64,000 nt of DNA from Oceanobacter sp. 1_MG-2023 (GCF_030689025.1 NZ_JAUYWA010000007.1:1-64000); one strand, 5' to 3'; counted from the first letter of the stretch, positions 42,569 through 52,301 are shown. Notes: a model not told the origin generated them from the letters alone. Program-made: numbers and translations.

Positions 42569-43473
42569 GGTTGGTTCATGGTATTGGCGGGCTCTGGCTG
42601 GCCACGGTCTTGGCGGTGCAGACCGCACCCGCCATGTCAGCCGGGACAGCACCTCAAGCTGCTTCGGTGACGCCTGCCACTGCTGTGGCCGCCGACCGTC
42701 AGCGGTTGCGTATTATTGCGCTGGCGCCACATATCGTAGAGCTGCTTTATGCCATTGGTGCCGGTGAACAGATTATCGGCACCACCGAATACGCCAACTA
42801 CCCTGAGGCGGCCAATCACATTCCCCGAGTGGGGTCGTACGCTGGTTTGCAGATTGAAAAAATCCTGCAAATGAAACCGGATCTGATCATCGCCTGGGGC
42901 ACCGGGAACCCGTTACCGGATCTGGAGCGACTGCAGCACTATGGTCTGCCCGTGGTGTATTCCGAAGTGACCCGACTGGATGATGTGGCCAGCGAGTTGC
43001 GCCACTTTGGCCAGCTCACCGGCCATGAAAAGCGTGCCGAGCAGCAAGCGCTGGCGTATGAGCAACGCTTGCAGCAATTACGCCATCGCTTTGCAGGTAA
43101 AGCTCCGGTGCGCGTGTTTTACGAACTCTGGTCGCGACCGCTGACCACGGTGGCGGGTAACGCCTGGCCACAGCAACAGTTGATCCTATGCGGTGCACAC
43201 AACCCTTTTGCCAGTCTGGATCAGGATTACCCCGGTGTTGGTCTGGAGCAGGTGATTGTGTCGGCTCCGGAAGTCATTATCCAGCCAAGCCACAATACAA
43301 ACGACAACAGCAATATTGACGCTGATGCGGTTAACTGGAGTCGCTGGCCAACTATTCCAGCGGTGAAAAACCAGCAAATGATTCATCCGAATGCCGACAA
43401 GTTACACCGCATGACGCCACGGGCGCTGGATGAAATTCAAGTGCTGTGTGAACAGATCGATCGTGCCCGATAA
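42565..43473 (+). CDS. btuF: Cobalamin-binding periplasmic protein
   Basis: 302 residues with a signal peptide (to about residue 25) and a class III periplasmic binding fold: RIIALAPHIVELLYAIGAG, GTTEYANYPEAAN, KPDLIIAWGTGNP and the C-terminal IHPNADKLHRMTPRALDEIQ. It delivers corrinoid to BtuCD. The GTG start at 42565 overlaps the cobO stop and has GGAG seven bases upstream. Placing the binding protein at the far end of the operon, away from btuDC, is a variation on the usual order. Confidence 0.9.
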   Translation: MRLVHGIGGLWLATVLAVQTAPAMSAGTAPQAASVTPATAVAADRQRLRIIALAPHIVELLYAIGAGEQIIGTTEYANYPEAANHIPRVGSYAGLQIEKILQMKPDLIIAWGTGNPLPDLERLQHYGLPVVYSEVTRLDDVASELRHFGQLTGHEKRAEQQALAYEQRLQQLRHRFAGKAPVRVFYELWSRPLTTVAGNAWPQQQLILCGAHNPFASLDQDYPGVGLEQVIVSAPEVIIQPSHNTNDNSNIDADAVNWSRWPTIPAVKNQQMIHPNADKLHRMTPRALDEIQVLCEQIDRAR

Positions 43474-43504
43474 AACCGTCGGCATAAAAACACTTTTTCG
43501 TGAT

Positions 43505-43527
43505 GACAGGCCTGATCACGGCCTGTC
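43505..43527. terminator. Hairpin after the cobalamin operon
   Basis: GACAGGCC (43505-43512) pairs with GGCCTGTC (43520-43527) over a 7-base loop, 32 bases past the btuF stop. No clear T-run follows on the plus strand. Confidence 0.45.
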
Positions 43528-43576
43528 CCAGTCGTAGTAATCTCGGTCAGTCTGTTACTTATGAGAATGACTGCCT

Positions 43577-43999
43577 ATGACCCGTTCCCACACTGAAGCA
43601 CTGATTTTCAACTACTACCAAGCGTTTAATCAACGCGATATGACGACCTTTCTGGATTTGCTGACGGCGGATGTGATCCACGATATCAACCAGAGCGAAC
43701 GAGAAATTGGCAAGGAAGCCTTTGCGCGCTTTATGGAGCGAATGAACCGGCACTACCAGGAAACGCTGAAAGATATTGTGATTCTCAGCAGCCCCGACGG
43801 CGAACGTGCCGCAGCTGAATTTGTGGTGCATGGCGAATACCTGCTCACGGATGATGGCTTGCCCGCCGCCAATGGCCAGCGTTATGTATTGCCTGCCGGG
43901 GCGTTTTTTGATGTTCAGAATGGCAAAATTGCCCGCGTCAGCAACTACTACAACCTCGACGACTGGATTCGCCAGGTCACCGAGGTGGCTGCAGACTGA
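43577..43999 (+). CDS. SnoaL/NTF2-like protein (ketosteroid isomerase-related)
   Basis: 140 residues with the cone-shaped NTF2-like fold pattern: an N-terminal helix pair (YYQAFNQRDMTTFLDLLTADV), a central helix (KEAFARFMERMNRHY) and four beta strands ending VSNYYNLDDWIRQV. Members of this bacterial subgroup are called ketosteroid isomerase-related proteins, but the reaction and ligand are unknown. The ribosome binding site is weak. It is not clearly part of the cobalamin operon. Confidence 0.75.
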   Translation: MTRSHTEALIFNYYQAFNQRDMTTFLDLLTADVIHDINQSEREIGKEAFARFMERMNRHYQETLKDIVILSSPDGERAAAEFVVHGEYLLTDDGLPAANGQRYVLPAGAFFDVQNGKIARVSNYYNLDDWIRQVTEVAAD

Positions 44000-44105
44000 T
44001 GTGCTTCAGGGCTTGCTGCGCCTGGGGCGGGTCAGCCGGGTACGTTTGAGGCGCCAGTCAGGGATAACAGGATTCTGCCAGGAAGGCCCAAAATACGGCC
44101 AGAAT

Positions 44106-44142
44106 GCAGCGGATATTGTGCTTGCATGAAAATATCCGCTGC
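44106..44142. terminator. 12-bp perfect hairpin after the SnoaL-like gene
   Basis: GCAGCGGATATT (44106-44117) pairs perfectly with AATATCCGCTGC (44131-44142) over a 13-base loop, about 107 bases after the SnoaL-like stop. The rest of the gap to 44309 holds no gene; a TATAAT hexamer at 44261-44266 could be the -10 box of the helicase gene. Confidence 0.45.
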
Positions 44143-44309
44143 GGTGCCTGTGCCGGTTTCTGAATCATTCCAGTGGCTGGCCGTGACAGGTTGGACTGGT
44201 CTCGATACAAGCGGCCTTGCTGGTTGAAATTACCGTCTGCCTTCTGGCGCTGACACGTCGTATAATGGCCGTTTGATTTCCCTCATATTCGCTGTTTTCA
44301 GGATCGCTT

Positions 44310-47300
44310 TTGTCTTCCGACCATTCTTCAGTCCCCACCTCTGACCAGGCTGTAACCGCCGATTCACACCCTGCTGCCATTGATGCGCGGGCCTTGCACC
44401 AGGCGATCGACCATTGTCTGATCCGGGATCGCCTGCGCTTGCGGCGGCAGTTGAAAGAGTTGCTGGCCAGTCAACGACGGCAACAGCCGTTTGAGTCTGC
44501 ACTGGCGACATTGCTGTCACGTATCGAAACCAGTCAGCAGCGGGTGGCGCAACGCAGTGATCCGGTGCGCTTGAGTTATCCGGATTTACCGGTTTCGGAG
44601 CGCAAGGATGAGATTCTTTCAGCCATCAAGAACCACCAGGTGGTGGTGATTGCCGGTGAGACCGGGTCGGGTAAGACCACACAGTTACCCAAAATCTGTC
44701 TGGAAGCCGGACTGGGGCGTTATGGTCGTATTGGCCACACCCAGCCGCGCCGGCTGGCGGCCCGGTCGGTGGCGCAGCGTATCGCGGATGAACTGAGTGT
44801 CGAGCTCGGGTCGCTGGTCGGCTTCCAGATTCGTTTTACCGATCAGAGCAGCGACCAGACGCGCGTCAAGTTAATGACCGATGGCATTCTGCTGGCGCAA
44901 ACCCAGCATGACCGCTTCCTCAATGAATACGATGTCATCATTATTGACGAAGCCCATGAGCGCAGTCTGAACATCGATTTTCTGATGGGCTACCTGAAAA
45001 ACCTGCTGCCCAAACGGCCTGACCTGAAGCTGGTGATCACCTCGGCGACCATTGATGTCGAACGCTTCTCGGCTCATTTTGGCGATGCGCCTGTGATTCA
45101 GGTGTCCGGTCGAACCTATCCGGTCGAGACCCGTTACCGGCCATTGGTACGGGAATCGGAAGAGGAGGCTGATCGCACCCTGTTCGAAGGGGTGCATGAT
45201 GCCTTGACCGAATTGCGTAACGAGGACAAAAAAGGCGGTGCTCCTGGGGATGTCCTGGTGTTTTTACCCGGCGAGCGAGAGATCCGGGAGTGTGCTGAAT
45301 ATTTACGGCGTGCCAGTTTGCCCGCTACGGATATTCTGCCGCTGTACGCCCGTCTGAGTGGTTCCGACCAGCAGCGGATATTCAAACCCCATGGTGGGCG
45401 TCGAGTGGTATTGGCTACCAACGTTGCTGAAACCTCGCTGACGGTGCCAGGTATTCGTTATGTGGTGGATGCCGGTGTCGCCCGTATCAGCCGCTACAGC
45501 TACAAAAGCAAGGTACAGCGTTTGCCGGTAGAGGCGATTTCGCAGGCCAGCGCCAACCAGCGTGCCGGTCGTTGTGGCCGAACCTCGCCGGGCATCTGTA
45601 TCCGTCTGTATGAAGAGAGTGACTTTTTGGGGCGGGATGAATTTACCGACCCGGAAATTCGCCGCACCAATCTGGCGGCAGTGATTTTGCAGATGTTGCA
45701 TCTGGGGCTGGGGCGGTTGCAGGATTTCCCGTTTGTCGATCCACCGGATGAGCGGTTTATCAAGGATGGCTTTACCCTGCTGCAAGAGCTGGAGGCAGTT
45801 GATAAACAACACAAGCTGACTGCTTTGGGGCGGCAGATGGGCCGTTTACCGACCGATCCGCGTTTGTCCCGCATGATGCTGGAAGCCCAGAAGCAAGGTG
45901 CATTAACGGAAGTGCTGATTATAGCGGCGGCGCTGACGGTGCAAGACCCGCGTGAGCGACCGCAGGATAAACAACAGCAGGCCGATGAAAAGCATCGCCT
46001 CTGGCAAGATGAAGACTCAGACTTTGTGGCATTGGTGAATCTTTGGAATGCCTACGAAGAGCAACGCCAGGAGCTGACCCAGAACCAGCTTCGCAAGTGG
46101 TGCAGCAAGCATTTTCTCAACTATATGCGCATGCGCGAGTGGCGCGACACCCATCGTCAGCTGCATTTGCTGTGCAAGGATCTTGGCCTGACCGAAAACA
46201 GTCAGGTTGCCAGTTACGAGTCGCTGCACAAATCGTTGTTGGCGGGCATGTTGAGCCAGATCGGTTTTAAAAGTGAAGGCCAGGAATATCTGGGTGCCCG
46301 TAACCGCAAGCTGTTTGTTTTTCCGGCGTCGAGCCAGCACAAGAAAAAGCCGAAATGGATGATGGCGGCGGAGCTGGTGGAAACCAGCCGGTTGTTTGCC
46401 CGTACCGTGGCCAAGATCGAACCGGCCTGGATTGAGGAAATCGGCAAACCCTTGCTCAAATACCAATATTTTGAGCCGCATTGGCATGAGAAGCGTGGCC
46501 AGGTGGTGGCGTTTGAACAGAGCACCCTGTATGGCCTGATCGTTAATCCGCGCAAACGGGTGAATTATGCCCTCAGTCATCCACGGGAAGCCTGGGAAAT
46601 ACTGATTCTGGAAGGTCTGGTCGGACAGAAGATCCGTACTCGGGCGGATTTTTTGCAGCACAATATCGACCTGATTGCCGAGGTGACCGAATACGAAGAG
46701 AAATCCCGCCGTCGTGATCTGGTGATTGATGACAACTTCCTGATCGATTTTTATCAGGCACGTTTGCCCGAAGAAGTGGTGACTACCCGGCATCTGGAAC
46801 GCTGGTACAGCAAAGCGACTGAGGCGCAACAAAGCGCTCTCAAACTGACCCGGGAACAACTCTTGAGTGATGCCGCCGCCGGTATTACTGATCGGGACTT
46901 TCCGGCAGAGCTGGAGTGGCAGGGGCTGCAATTTCCACTGAGTTACAAGTTTGCACCCGGTGCCATGGATGATGGGGTCTCGCTCAGTGTTCCCGTGGCG
47001 ATGTTACAGCAGGTGCCTTCCGCTCAAGTGGAGTGGCTGGTGCCCGGATTTATTGCCGAAAAAGTAGCGCTGATCATCAAGGGCCTGCCCAAAGCCATCC
47101 GTAAATTGTTTGTTCCGGTACCGAATACCGTCGAAGATTTCCTGCAAGGGGCGCATGCCAGCAAAGGCAGTTTGTATTCTTTGTTGTGTGCCTACCTGAA
47201 CCGGACAGCCCGGCCCCGTATTGAAGTAGATACCTTGAGGGCGATTGAGTTACCTGCGCATATGCTGATGAATATCCAAGTGCTGGAAGACGGCAAGTTG

Positions 47301-48254
47301 ATGGCGGAGAGTCGTGATCTGGAGGCATTAAAAACCGATCTGAATGAACTCAGCAAGCGTCAGATGCAAGGCATGGTGAAGCATGAGCTGCAGCGGGAAA
47401 ACGTCCAGCGTTGGGATTTTGGCGATTTGCCCGAAGCCACTCAGTCTGAGATCAACGGTTTGCAAGTACGGGCATTCCCGTGCCTGAAAGTGGACAACGA
47501 GCAGCTGCAGCTGACCGTGGAAGCGGATGCCGATGCTGCCCGGCGCAGTCATCGGCGTGGGTTGGTGACCCTGTTCCGGCAATCGCTGAGCGAACAGGAG
47601 CGGCTGTTAAAAAACCGCATCCAGAAAAATATGAACAACCGCTGGTTGCAGGCCAAGGGAATGGGTACCCAACAGTCCCTGACCAACGAATTGGTCGAAG
47701 CCGCTTTCCAGCAGGTGTTTGTTCCGTTGGATGAGCCATTGCCTTATAAAGAGAGTGATTTTCAGCAACGCTTGTTACGTCGAGCGACATTGGTAGAGCA
47801 CGGTGAGCAGCTACTGGCGCAATTTATCGAATGGCTTGCCCTGCGACATAAAATCCTCAAGAGCATGAGTGGGGCTGTCAGCCTGGATCGCGCCATGGCC
47901 TACAGCGATATCAAGGTGAATCTGGAGCGTTTGCTGCAACCCGGCTTTATGCTCGATGCCAGCTGGAAGCGGCTGACATGTTTTACCCGCTACCTTAAAG
48001 CCATGGAATATCGCATCGAGAAACTGCAGGGCAACTTGCCTCGCGACCGTCTGGGCATGAAAGAATACGCCTCGGTTTATGAGCCTTTTGTGAAGTTCAC
48101 TGAAGGTATGGTGCTGGATGAACCATCGGAACTGACGGATTTTCGCTGGTTGTTGGAGGAGTTCCGGGTGTCGCTGTTTGCCCAGCCGCTAGGCACCCAG
48201 GAAGCGGTGTCGTTAAAACGGCTTGATAAACGTTGGCAAGAGTTGACAAGTTAG
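44310..48254 (+). CDS. hrpA: ATP-dependent RNA helicase HrpA
   Basis: 1314 residues, a DEAH-box helicase that in E. coli rescues stalled ribosomes. After a variable N-terminal segment come Walker A GETGSGKTTQLPK (about 112-124), the TQPRRLAA motif, the DEAH box IIDEAHERSLN (about 212), SATI, and motif VI QRAGRCGRT. The HA2/OB regions and the long HrpA-specific C-terminal DUF3418 region follow. Length matches E. coli HrpA (1300). The start is a TTG with AGGA seven bases upstream, since no ATG is available nearby without loss of N-terminal sequence. Confidence 0.93.
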   Translation: MSSDHSSVPTSDQAVTADSHPAAIDARALHQAIDHCLIRDRLRLRRQLKELLASQRRQQPFESALATLLSRIETSQQRVAQRSDPVRLSYPDLPVSERKDEILSAIKNHQVVVIAGETGSGKTTQLPKICLEAGLGRYGRIGHTQPRRLAARSVAQRIADELSVELGSLVGFQIRFTDQSSDQTRVKLMTDGILLAQTQHDRFLNEYDVIIIDEAHERSLNIDFLMGYLKNLLPKRPDLKLVITSATIDVERFSAHFGDAPVIQVSGRTYPVETRYRPLVRESEEEADRTLFEGVHDALTELRNEDKKGGAPGDVLVFLPGEREIRECAEYLRRASLPATDILPLYARLSGSDQQRIFKPHGGRRVVLATNVAETSLTVPGIRYVVDAGVARISRYSYKSKVQRLPVEAISQASANQRAGRCGRTSPGICIRLYEESDFLGRDEFTDPEIRRTNLAAVILQMLHLGLGRLQDFPFVDPPDERFIKDGFTLLQELEAVDKQHKLTALGRQMGRLPTDPRLSRMMLEAQKQGALTEVLIIAAALTVQDPRERPQDKQQQADEKHRLWQDEDSDFVALVNLWNAYEEQRQELTQNQLRKWCSKHFLNYMRMREWRDTHRQLHLLCKDLGLTENSQVASYESLHKSLLAGMLSQIGFKSEGQEYLGARNRKLFVFPASSQHKKKPKWMMAAELVETSRLFARTVAKIEPAWIEEIGKPLLKYQYFEPHWHEKRGQVVAFEQSTLYGLIVNPRKRVNYALSHPREAWEILILEGLVGQKIRTRADFLQHNIDLIAEVTEYEEKSRRRDLVIDDNFLIDFYQARLPEEVVTTRHLERWYSKATEAQQSALKLTREQLLSDAAAGITDRDFPAELEWQGLQFPLSYKFAPGAMDDGVSLSVPVAMLQQVPSAQVEWLVPGFIAEKVALIIKGLPKAIRKLFVPVPNTVEDFLQGAHASKGSLYSLLCAYLNRTARPRIEVDTLRAIELPAHMLMNIQVLEDGKLMAESRDLEALKTDLNELSKRQMQGMVKHELQRENVQRWDFGDLPEATQSEINGLQVRAFPCLKVDNEQLQLTVEADADAARRSHRRGLVTLFRQSLSEQERLLKNRIQKNMNNRWLQAKGMGTQQSLTNELVEAAFQQVFVPLDEPLPYKESDFQQRLLRRATLVEHGEQLLAQFIEWLALRHKILKSMSGAVSLDRAMAYSDIKVNLERLLQPGFMLDASWKRLTCFTRYLKAMEYRIEKLQGNLPRDRLGMKEYASVYEPFVKFTEGMVLDEPSELTDFRWLLEEFRVSLFAQPLGTQEAVSLKRLDKRWQELTS

Positions 48255-48395
48255 TGGCTGGGCGCTCTGGTGAGGACAGCGATTGGTCATTATGATGGTT
48301 GTCTTTGTTTATGGAACAGGCCGGTATTGAGATGCGGCTTTTTTCCATGCCTGCAAGCTGTTTTAATACCGCCCAAATGGATTGAGGGGATCATG

Positions 48396-49187
48396 ATGAA
48401 GCTTCTTCTTGCGACGTTGCTCTTGACGTTGGCCAGCACTGGCCAAGCGGCCAGCGCTGATGACAATCTGGACCCGTGGGAGGGCTTTAACCGTCGGGTT
48501 TTTGCATTCAACGAGGTGATGGATAAATACGTGCTGAAGCCGACAGCTCAAGCGTACCAGTATGTGACACCACAAAGTGTGGATGATTCGGTGAGTAATT
48601 TTTTCTCCAACATTGGCGATGTGCTGGTGGTGGTGAATGACCTGGGCCAGCTCAAATTGACTCAGGCGGCGTCGGATACTGGCCGTTTTCTGGTTAACAG
48701 CACGGTCGGTTTCTTTGGCTTCTTTGATGTCGCAACCCATATTGGCCTCAGAAAACACAATGAAGACTTTGGCCAGACGCTGGGGTATTGGGGAGTTGGC
48801 ACCGGCCCGTATCTGATGCTGCCGCTCCTTGGTCCAAGCAACTTGCGCGATACCGGTGGTTTGGTGATGCACTGGGGGAGTGGCCTGACCAGTTCCAGGA
48901 TAGGTGACAGCGTCACTGAAGACTACTCGATGATCGCCTTGCAGGCTGTTGATTTGCGCGCCGACCTGATTTCCTCAGAAGGCCTGATTACGGGTGATCG
49001 GTATATATTCTTGCGCAGTTTTTATGTGCAACGGCGGGAATATCTGGTGAATGACGGTGTGGCGGCCGATAGCTTTGAAGATGATTTTGACGATTTTGAC
49101 GACGAAGAATGGGATGAAGACTGGGACGAAGGTTGGGATAAGGAAGACCAAGACCCGGCATCCACTGGCGAAACCTATTCGATGTGA
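48396..49187 (+). CDS. mlaA: MlaA/VacJ phospholipid-retrograde transport protein
   Basis: 263 residues with the MlaA core: DPWEGFNRRVFAFNEVMDKYVLKP, the FFSNIGD and RFLVNSTVGFFGFFDVA segments, EDFGQTLGYWGVGTGPYLMLPLLGPSNLRD, and the end of the YDL/VQRREYL region. MlaA removes misplaced phospholipid from the outer leaflet and passes it to the Mla pathway. The N-terminus is a plain signal peptide (LASTGQAASA) without a lipobox Cys, unlike E. coli MlaA. The last 45 residues are extremely acidic (Asp/Glu/Trp). GAGGGG precedes the ATG; ATG 48393 is an equal alternative. No other mla genes are nearby. Confidence 0.9.
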   Translation: MKLLLATLLLTLASTGQAASADDNLDPWEGFNRRVFAFNEVMDKYVLKPTAQAYQYVTPQSVDDSVSNFFSNIGDVLVVVNDLGQLKLTQAASDTGRFLVNSTVGFFGFFDVATHIGLRKHNEDFGQTLGYWGVGTGPYLMLPLLGPSNLRDTGGLVMHWGSGLTSSRIGDSVTEDYSMIALQAVDLRADLISSEGLITGDRYIFLRSFYVQRREYLVNDGVAADSFEDDFDDFDDEEWDEDWDEGWDKEDQDPASTGETYSM

Positions 49188-49220
49188 TATTGAGTTGATG
49201 TGATGGATCGATAAAACCAA

Positions 49221-49257
49221 AAAGCCCCGGTGATAGATAAACACCGGGGCTTTTTTT
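49221..49257. terminator. Bidirectional Rho-independent terminator
   Basis: AAAGCCCCGGTG pairs perfectly with CACCGGGGCTTT over a 9-base loop, followed by seven T. It serves mlaA, and the A-run before it could serve the convergent DAHP synthase gene. Confidence 0.92.
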
Positions 49258-49351
49258 ATGCTCGACTTTTTACATCTTTACATCGTTTTTCCAGCGCTTT
49301 GCAGGGCGCTGTTTTTCGGTGCCGTCTTGCGAGCAAGGCATGACGGCGGAA

Positions 49352-50425
49352 TTATTGCCCGCGTTTGGGTAATACGTTTTTAAGCTTGTCGTACATGGTC
49401 AGGATCGCTGTTTCGGTTTCGTCCCAGCTGATGCAGCCGTCAGTGACGGACTGACCGTATTCCAGCTCATCCAGGTTGGCCGGAATATTCTGGCGACCGT
49501 GCTTGATGTTGGATTCCACCATCAGACCGATAATGGACTGGTTGCCATCCAGGATCTGGTTGGTGACGTTTTCCATAACCAGTGGTTGCAAGGCCGGGTT
49601 TTTGCTGGAGTTTTCGTGCGAGCAGTCAATCATGATGTTTTGTGCCAGCCCGGCTTTTTCCAGCGCCTGTTCAGCCAGGGAAACATTGACGGAATCATAG
49701 TTTGGCTTGCCGCCACCACCGCGCAAAACAATATGTCCATACGGGTTGCCCTGGGTCGTCACAATGGCTACCGAACCTTGCTGGTTAATACCGAGGAAGC
49801 GATGCGGATTGGCGACCGACATCAAGGCGTTGGTCGCGACTGACAGGCTGCCATCGGTGCCGTTTTTGAAGCCGACCGAAGAAGACAGGCCGGAAGCCAT
49901 TTCGCGGTGAGTCTGGGATTCCGTGGTGCGGGCACCAATGGCAGACCAGGTGATCAGGTCTTGCAGGTACTGCGGAGAAATCGGATCGAGTGCCTCGGTA
50001 GACAGTGGCAGACCCATTTCAGACAGGTCTTGCAGCAAGCGCCGGGCAATGTGCAAGCCTTCTTCAATCTTGAAACTGTCGTTCATGTAAGGGTCGTTGA
50101 TCAGACCTTTCCAGCCAACGGTTGTACGGGGTTTTTCAAAATAAACCCGCATCACCAGATACAGGGTATCGCCGACTTTTTCAGACAGCGCTTTCAGGCG
50201 TGTGGCGTAATCTTTGGCGGCATCGACGTCATGGATTGAGCAGGGGCCAATAACAATAAAAATGCGATTGTCCTTGCGATCCAGAATATCACGAATCACC
50301 TGGCGGCCTTGTTGTACACAGCTGACGGCGGCTTCGGAAATAGGCATTTCCTGTTTGAGCTGATCGGGGGTGATCAGGGTGGTAATCGACTCGATGTTCA
50401 AGTCTTCGACACGGTTGTCTGTCAT
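49352..50425 (-). CDS. 3-deoxy-7-phosphoheptulonate (DAHP) synthase, class I
   Basis: 357 residues catalysing the first step of the shikimate pathway, from PEP and erythrose-4-phosphate. The GPCSIHD motif is at residues 60-66, KPRTTVGWKGLINDP binds PEP and the phosphate, and GARTTESQTHREMASGLS and DCSHENSSKNP are further family marks. The family has feedback-regulated isoforms (AroF/G/H); I cannot decide which amino acid controls this one. It is divergent from the DUF72 gene and lies in a Pseudomonas-like neighbourhood. Confidence 0.93.
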   Translation of the reverse strand: MTDNRVEDLNIESITTLITPDQLKQEMPISEAAVSCVQQGRQVIRDILDRKDNRIFIVIGPCSIHDVDAAKDYATRLKALSEKVGDTLYLVMRVYFEKPRTTVGWKGLINDPYMNDSFKIEEGLHIARRLLQDLSEMGLPLSTEALDPISPQYLQDLITWSAIGARTTESQTHREMASGLSSSVGFKNGTDGSLSVATNALMSVANPHRFLGINQQGSVAIVTTQGNPYGHIVLRGGGGKPNYDSVNVSLAEQALEKAGLAQNIMIDCSHENSSKNPALQPLVMENVTNQILDGNQSIIGLMVESNIKHGRQNIPANLDELEYGQSVTDGCISWDETETAILTMYDKLKNVLPKRGQ

Positions 50426-50544
50426 AAAAATCCTGATGATGGTTGACGCTTGTATGTTGGGCCAGGTCGCTCGACGGTCAGTATAGCCAGCTCTGCTAAA
50501 GCGGGCGGCATTTTGGGCGGTGGCGCTGTTATAATTGAGTGATT

Positions 50545-51486
50545 ATGACAAATACAGCTCAAAAAGCACATTCAGCAAATGAAACAGGTGTATTACGCAT
50601 GGGGCTGCCGATGTGGTTTTTGCCGCAATGGAAAGGGCAATTGCTCTCAGCCGATCAATCCAGCGCCAGTGCCCTGGCAGAATACAGTCAGGTCTTTCGC
50701 TCGATTGAGGGCAATACGACGTTTTATGGTTTGCCTGAGGCGGCGCGGCTACGGCAGTGGCTGGACCTGACAACAGAAGACTTTCGTTTTTGCTTCAAGC
50801 TGCCTCGGGCAATCAGTCATGCACCGGATATTCTGGCGGCTTTGCGAGGCTTGCCAGGGCGAGACCTTGCGGCTTTTCTGGAAGTGATCCTGACCCATGC
50901 TCCCGACAAACTGGGTGTGTTGATGTTGCAGCTTCCCGGACGCTTGGGTGCCGACCGTGCCGGAGCGGTTCTGGAGGCTCTGGATTATTTGCTGGGCGGT
51001 CATTTCAGTGGCGGTCAGGGCAGCGGACTGACATTGGATATTGCCGTGGAATGCCGGCATCCGTCGTTTTTTGACAAAACCCATCATGAGCCCCGATGGT
51101 TGCGGGCGTTGGCCGATCGCCAGATTGACCGGGTCGTGTTTGATACTCGGGGCCTGATGGCAGATAAGGGCTCGTCTGCAGCGCTACTGGATGCCCAGCG
51201 TAAAAAGCCAGCCATGCCAGTACACCCGATCGCGACAGGGCGTTGCCCGGTGGTGCGTTTTATCGGCCATCCTCGTTATGAAGACAATCAGCGCTATTTC
51301 CAGCAATGGCACAAGAAGTTGAGCCAATGGCAGCAGCAGGGCAAGTCGCCCTATGTTTTCTGGCATACCGTGGGTAACCACGATGTGCCGCAGCTGCATC
51401 GGCGGTTGCTGCAAGAGTACTGGCAGCAGTCAGTTGTCTGGCCCGGAGAAAGTGGCATTCATCAGACCGCGGATTTATGGGGCTGA
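50545..51486 (+). CDS. DUF72 domain protein
   Basis: 313 residues with the DUF72 pattern: an N-terminal GLPMWFLPQWKGQLL, the YSQVFRSIEGNTTFYGLP signature, FRFCFKLPRAISH, and the C-terminal PYVFWHTVGNHDVPQLHRRL. The fold is a TIM barrel related to sugar-phosphate enzymes, with no assigned reaction. The ATG at 50545 is used; a GTG two codons earlier is possible. Its stop converges with the TauE-family gene. Confidence 0.85.
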   Translation: MTNTAQKAHSANETGVLRMGLPMWFLPQWKGQLLSADQSSASALAEYSQVFRSIEGNTTFYGLPEAARLRQWLDLTTEDFRFCFKLPRAISHAPDILAALRGLPGRDLAAFLEVILTHAPDKLGVLMLQLPGRLGADRAGAVLEALDYLLGGHFSGGQGSGLTLDIAVECRHPSFFDKTHHEPRWLRALADRQIDRVVFDTRGLMADKGSSAALLDAQRKKPAMPVHPIATGRCPVVRFIGHPRYEDNQRYFQQWHKKLSQWQQQGKSPYVFWHTVGNHDVPQLHRRLLQEYWQQSVVWPGESGIHQTADLWG

Positions 51487-51530
51487 TGTGCAGGTACAGG
51501 GTTTGGCCCAGGCCTGGCAAGGCTGATGGT

Positions 51531-52301
51531 TCAGAACAGCGCGTATTTAAGGCCCAGTCCAAACAGCAGGCTGGCCAACAAGCTGCGCAAAACATTTTCC
51601 GGGATATGTCGGGCCAGACGGCTGGATACCTGAATCGCCGGGATGGAGCCAATCAGCAGAGCGCCCAACAGCATAAAGTCAACATGCCCCATATACATAT
51701 GTATCAAACCGGCTGCCAGTGTCAGGGGGACAGCGTGAGCGAGATCCGTACCCACCACATTGGTTGAGCGCAGCGCAGGGTACAGAATCATCAGGATCGC
51801 AGTACCAATGGCACCGGCGCCCACCGACGACAAGGTGACCAATACACCAAGAATAACCCCCATGGCGATGGTTAAATGACCAATGCGGGCAGGGTTGTCG
51901 CCAAGCAGGCGGTTGGACCAGTACTGGATCGTGGTGCGAAAAACGATGGCACAGGCCGTGAACAGCAGCATGGCACCCAGCACGCTGGTCAGAATATGGC
52001 TATATTGCTCTGGGTTATCAAAGAGCTGGTTCAGTATTACACCGGTGATCAAGGCGGAGGTTATACTACCCAGTGCCAGTTTGCGCATAATGCCCCAGTT
52101 CACATGGCCCTGCTTGTGATGCGATATTGCGCCAGAGACCTTGGTGATTGAGGCGTACATCAGATCGGTACCAATCGCGATATGGGCAGGAAAACCAAAC
52201 AGCAGCAGCAGAGGAGTCATCAGCGCGCCGCCGCCGATGCCTGTCAGGCCAACAATAAAACCAACGCCAGCGCCGGCGAGGATATATAACAGAAAGTCCA
52301 T
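51531..52301 (-). CDS. TauE/SafE-family anion exporter
   Basis: 256 residues with about eight membrane helices and the family's two repeats: GVGFIVGLTGIGGGALMTPLLLL near the start and LSSVGAGAIGTAIL in the second half. TauE/SafE proteins export sulfite, sulfoacetate or related anions. The gene is divergent from cysB across a 120-base region carrying an 18-base element also found near cysH, which favours a sulfur-compound cargo. The exact substrate is inference. Confidence 0.85.
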   Translation of the reverse strand: MDFLLYILAGAGVGFIVGLTGIGGGALMTPLLLLFGFPAHIAIGTDLMYASITKVSGAISHHKQGHVNWGIMRKLALGSITSALITGVILNQLFDNPEQYSHILTSVLGAMLLFTACAIVFRTTIQYWSNRLLGDNPARIGHLTIAMGVILGVLVTLSSVGAGAIGTAILMILYPALRSTNVVGTDLAHAVPLTLAAGLIHMYMGHVDFMLLGALLIGSIPAIQVSSRLARHIPENVLRSLLASLLFGLGLKYALF

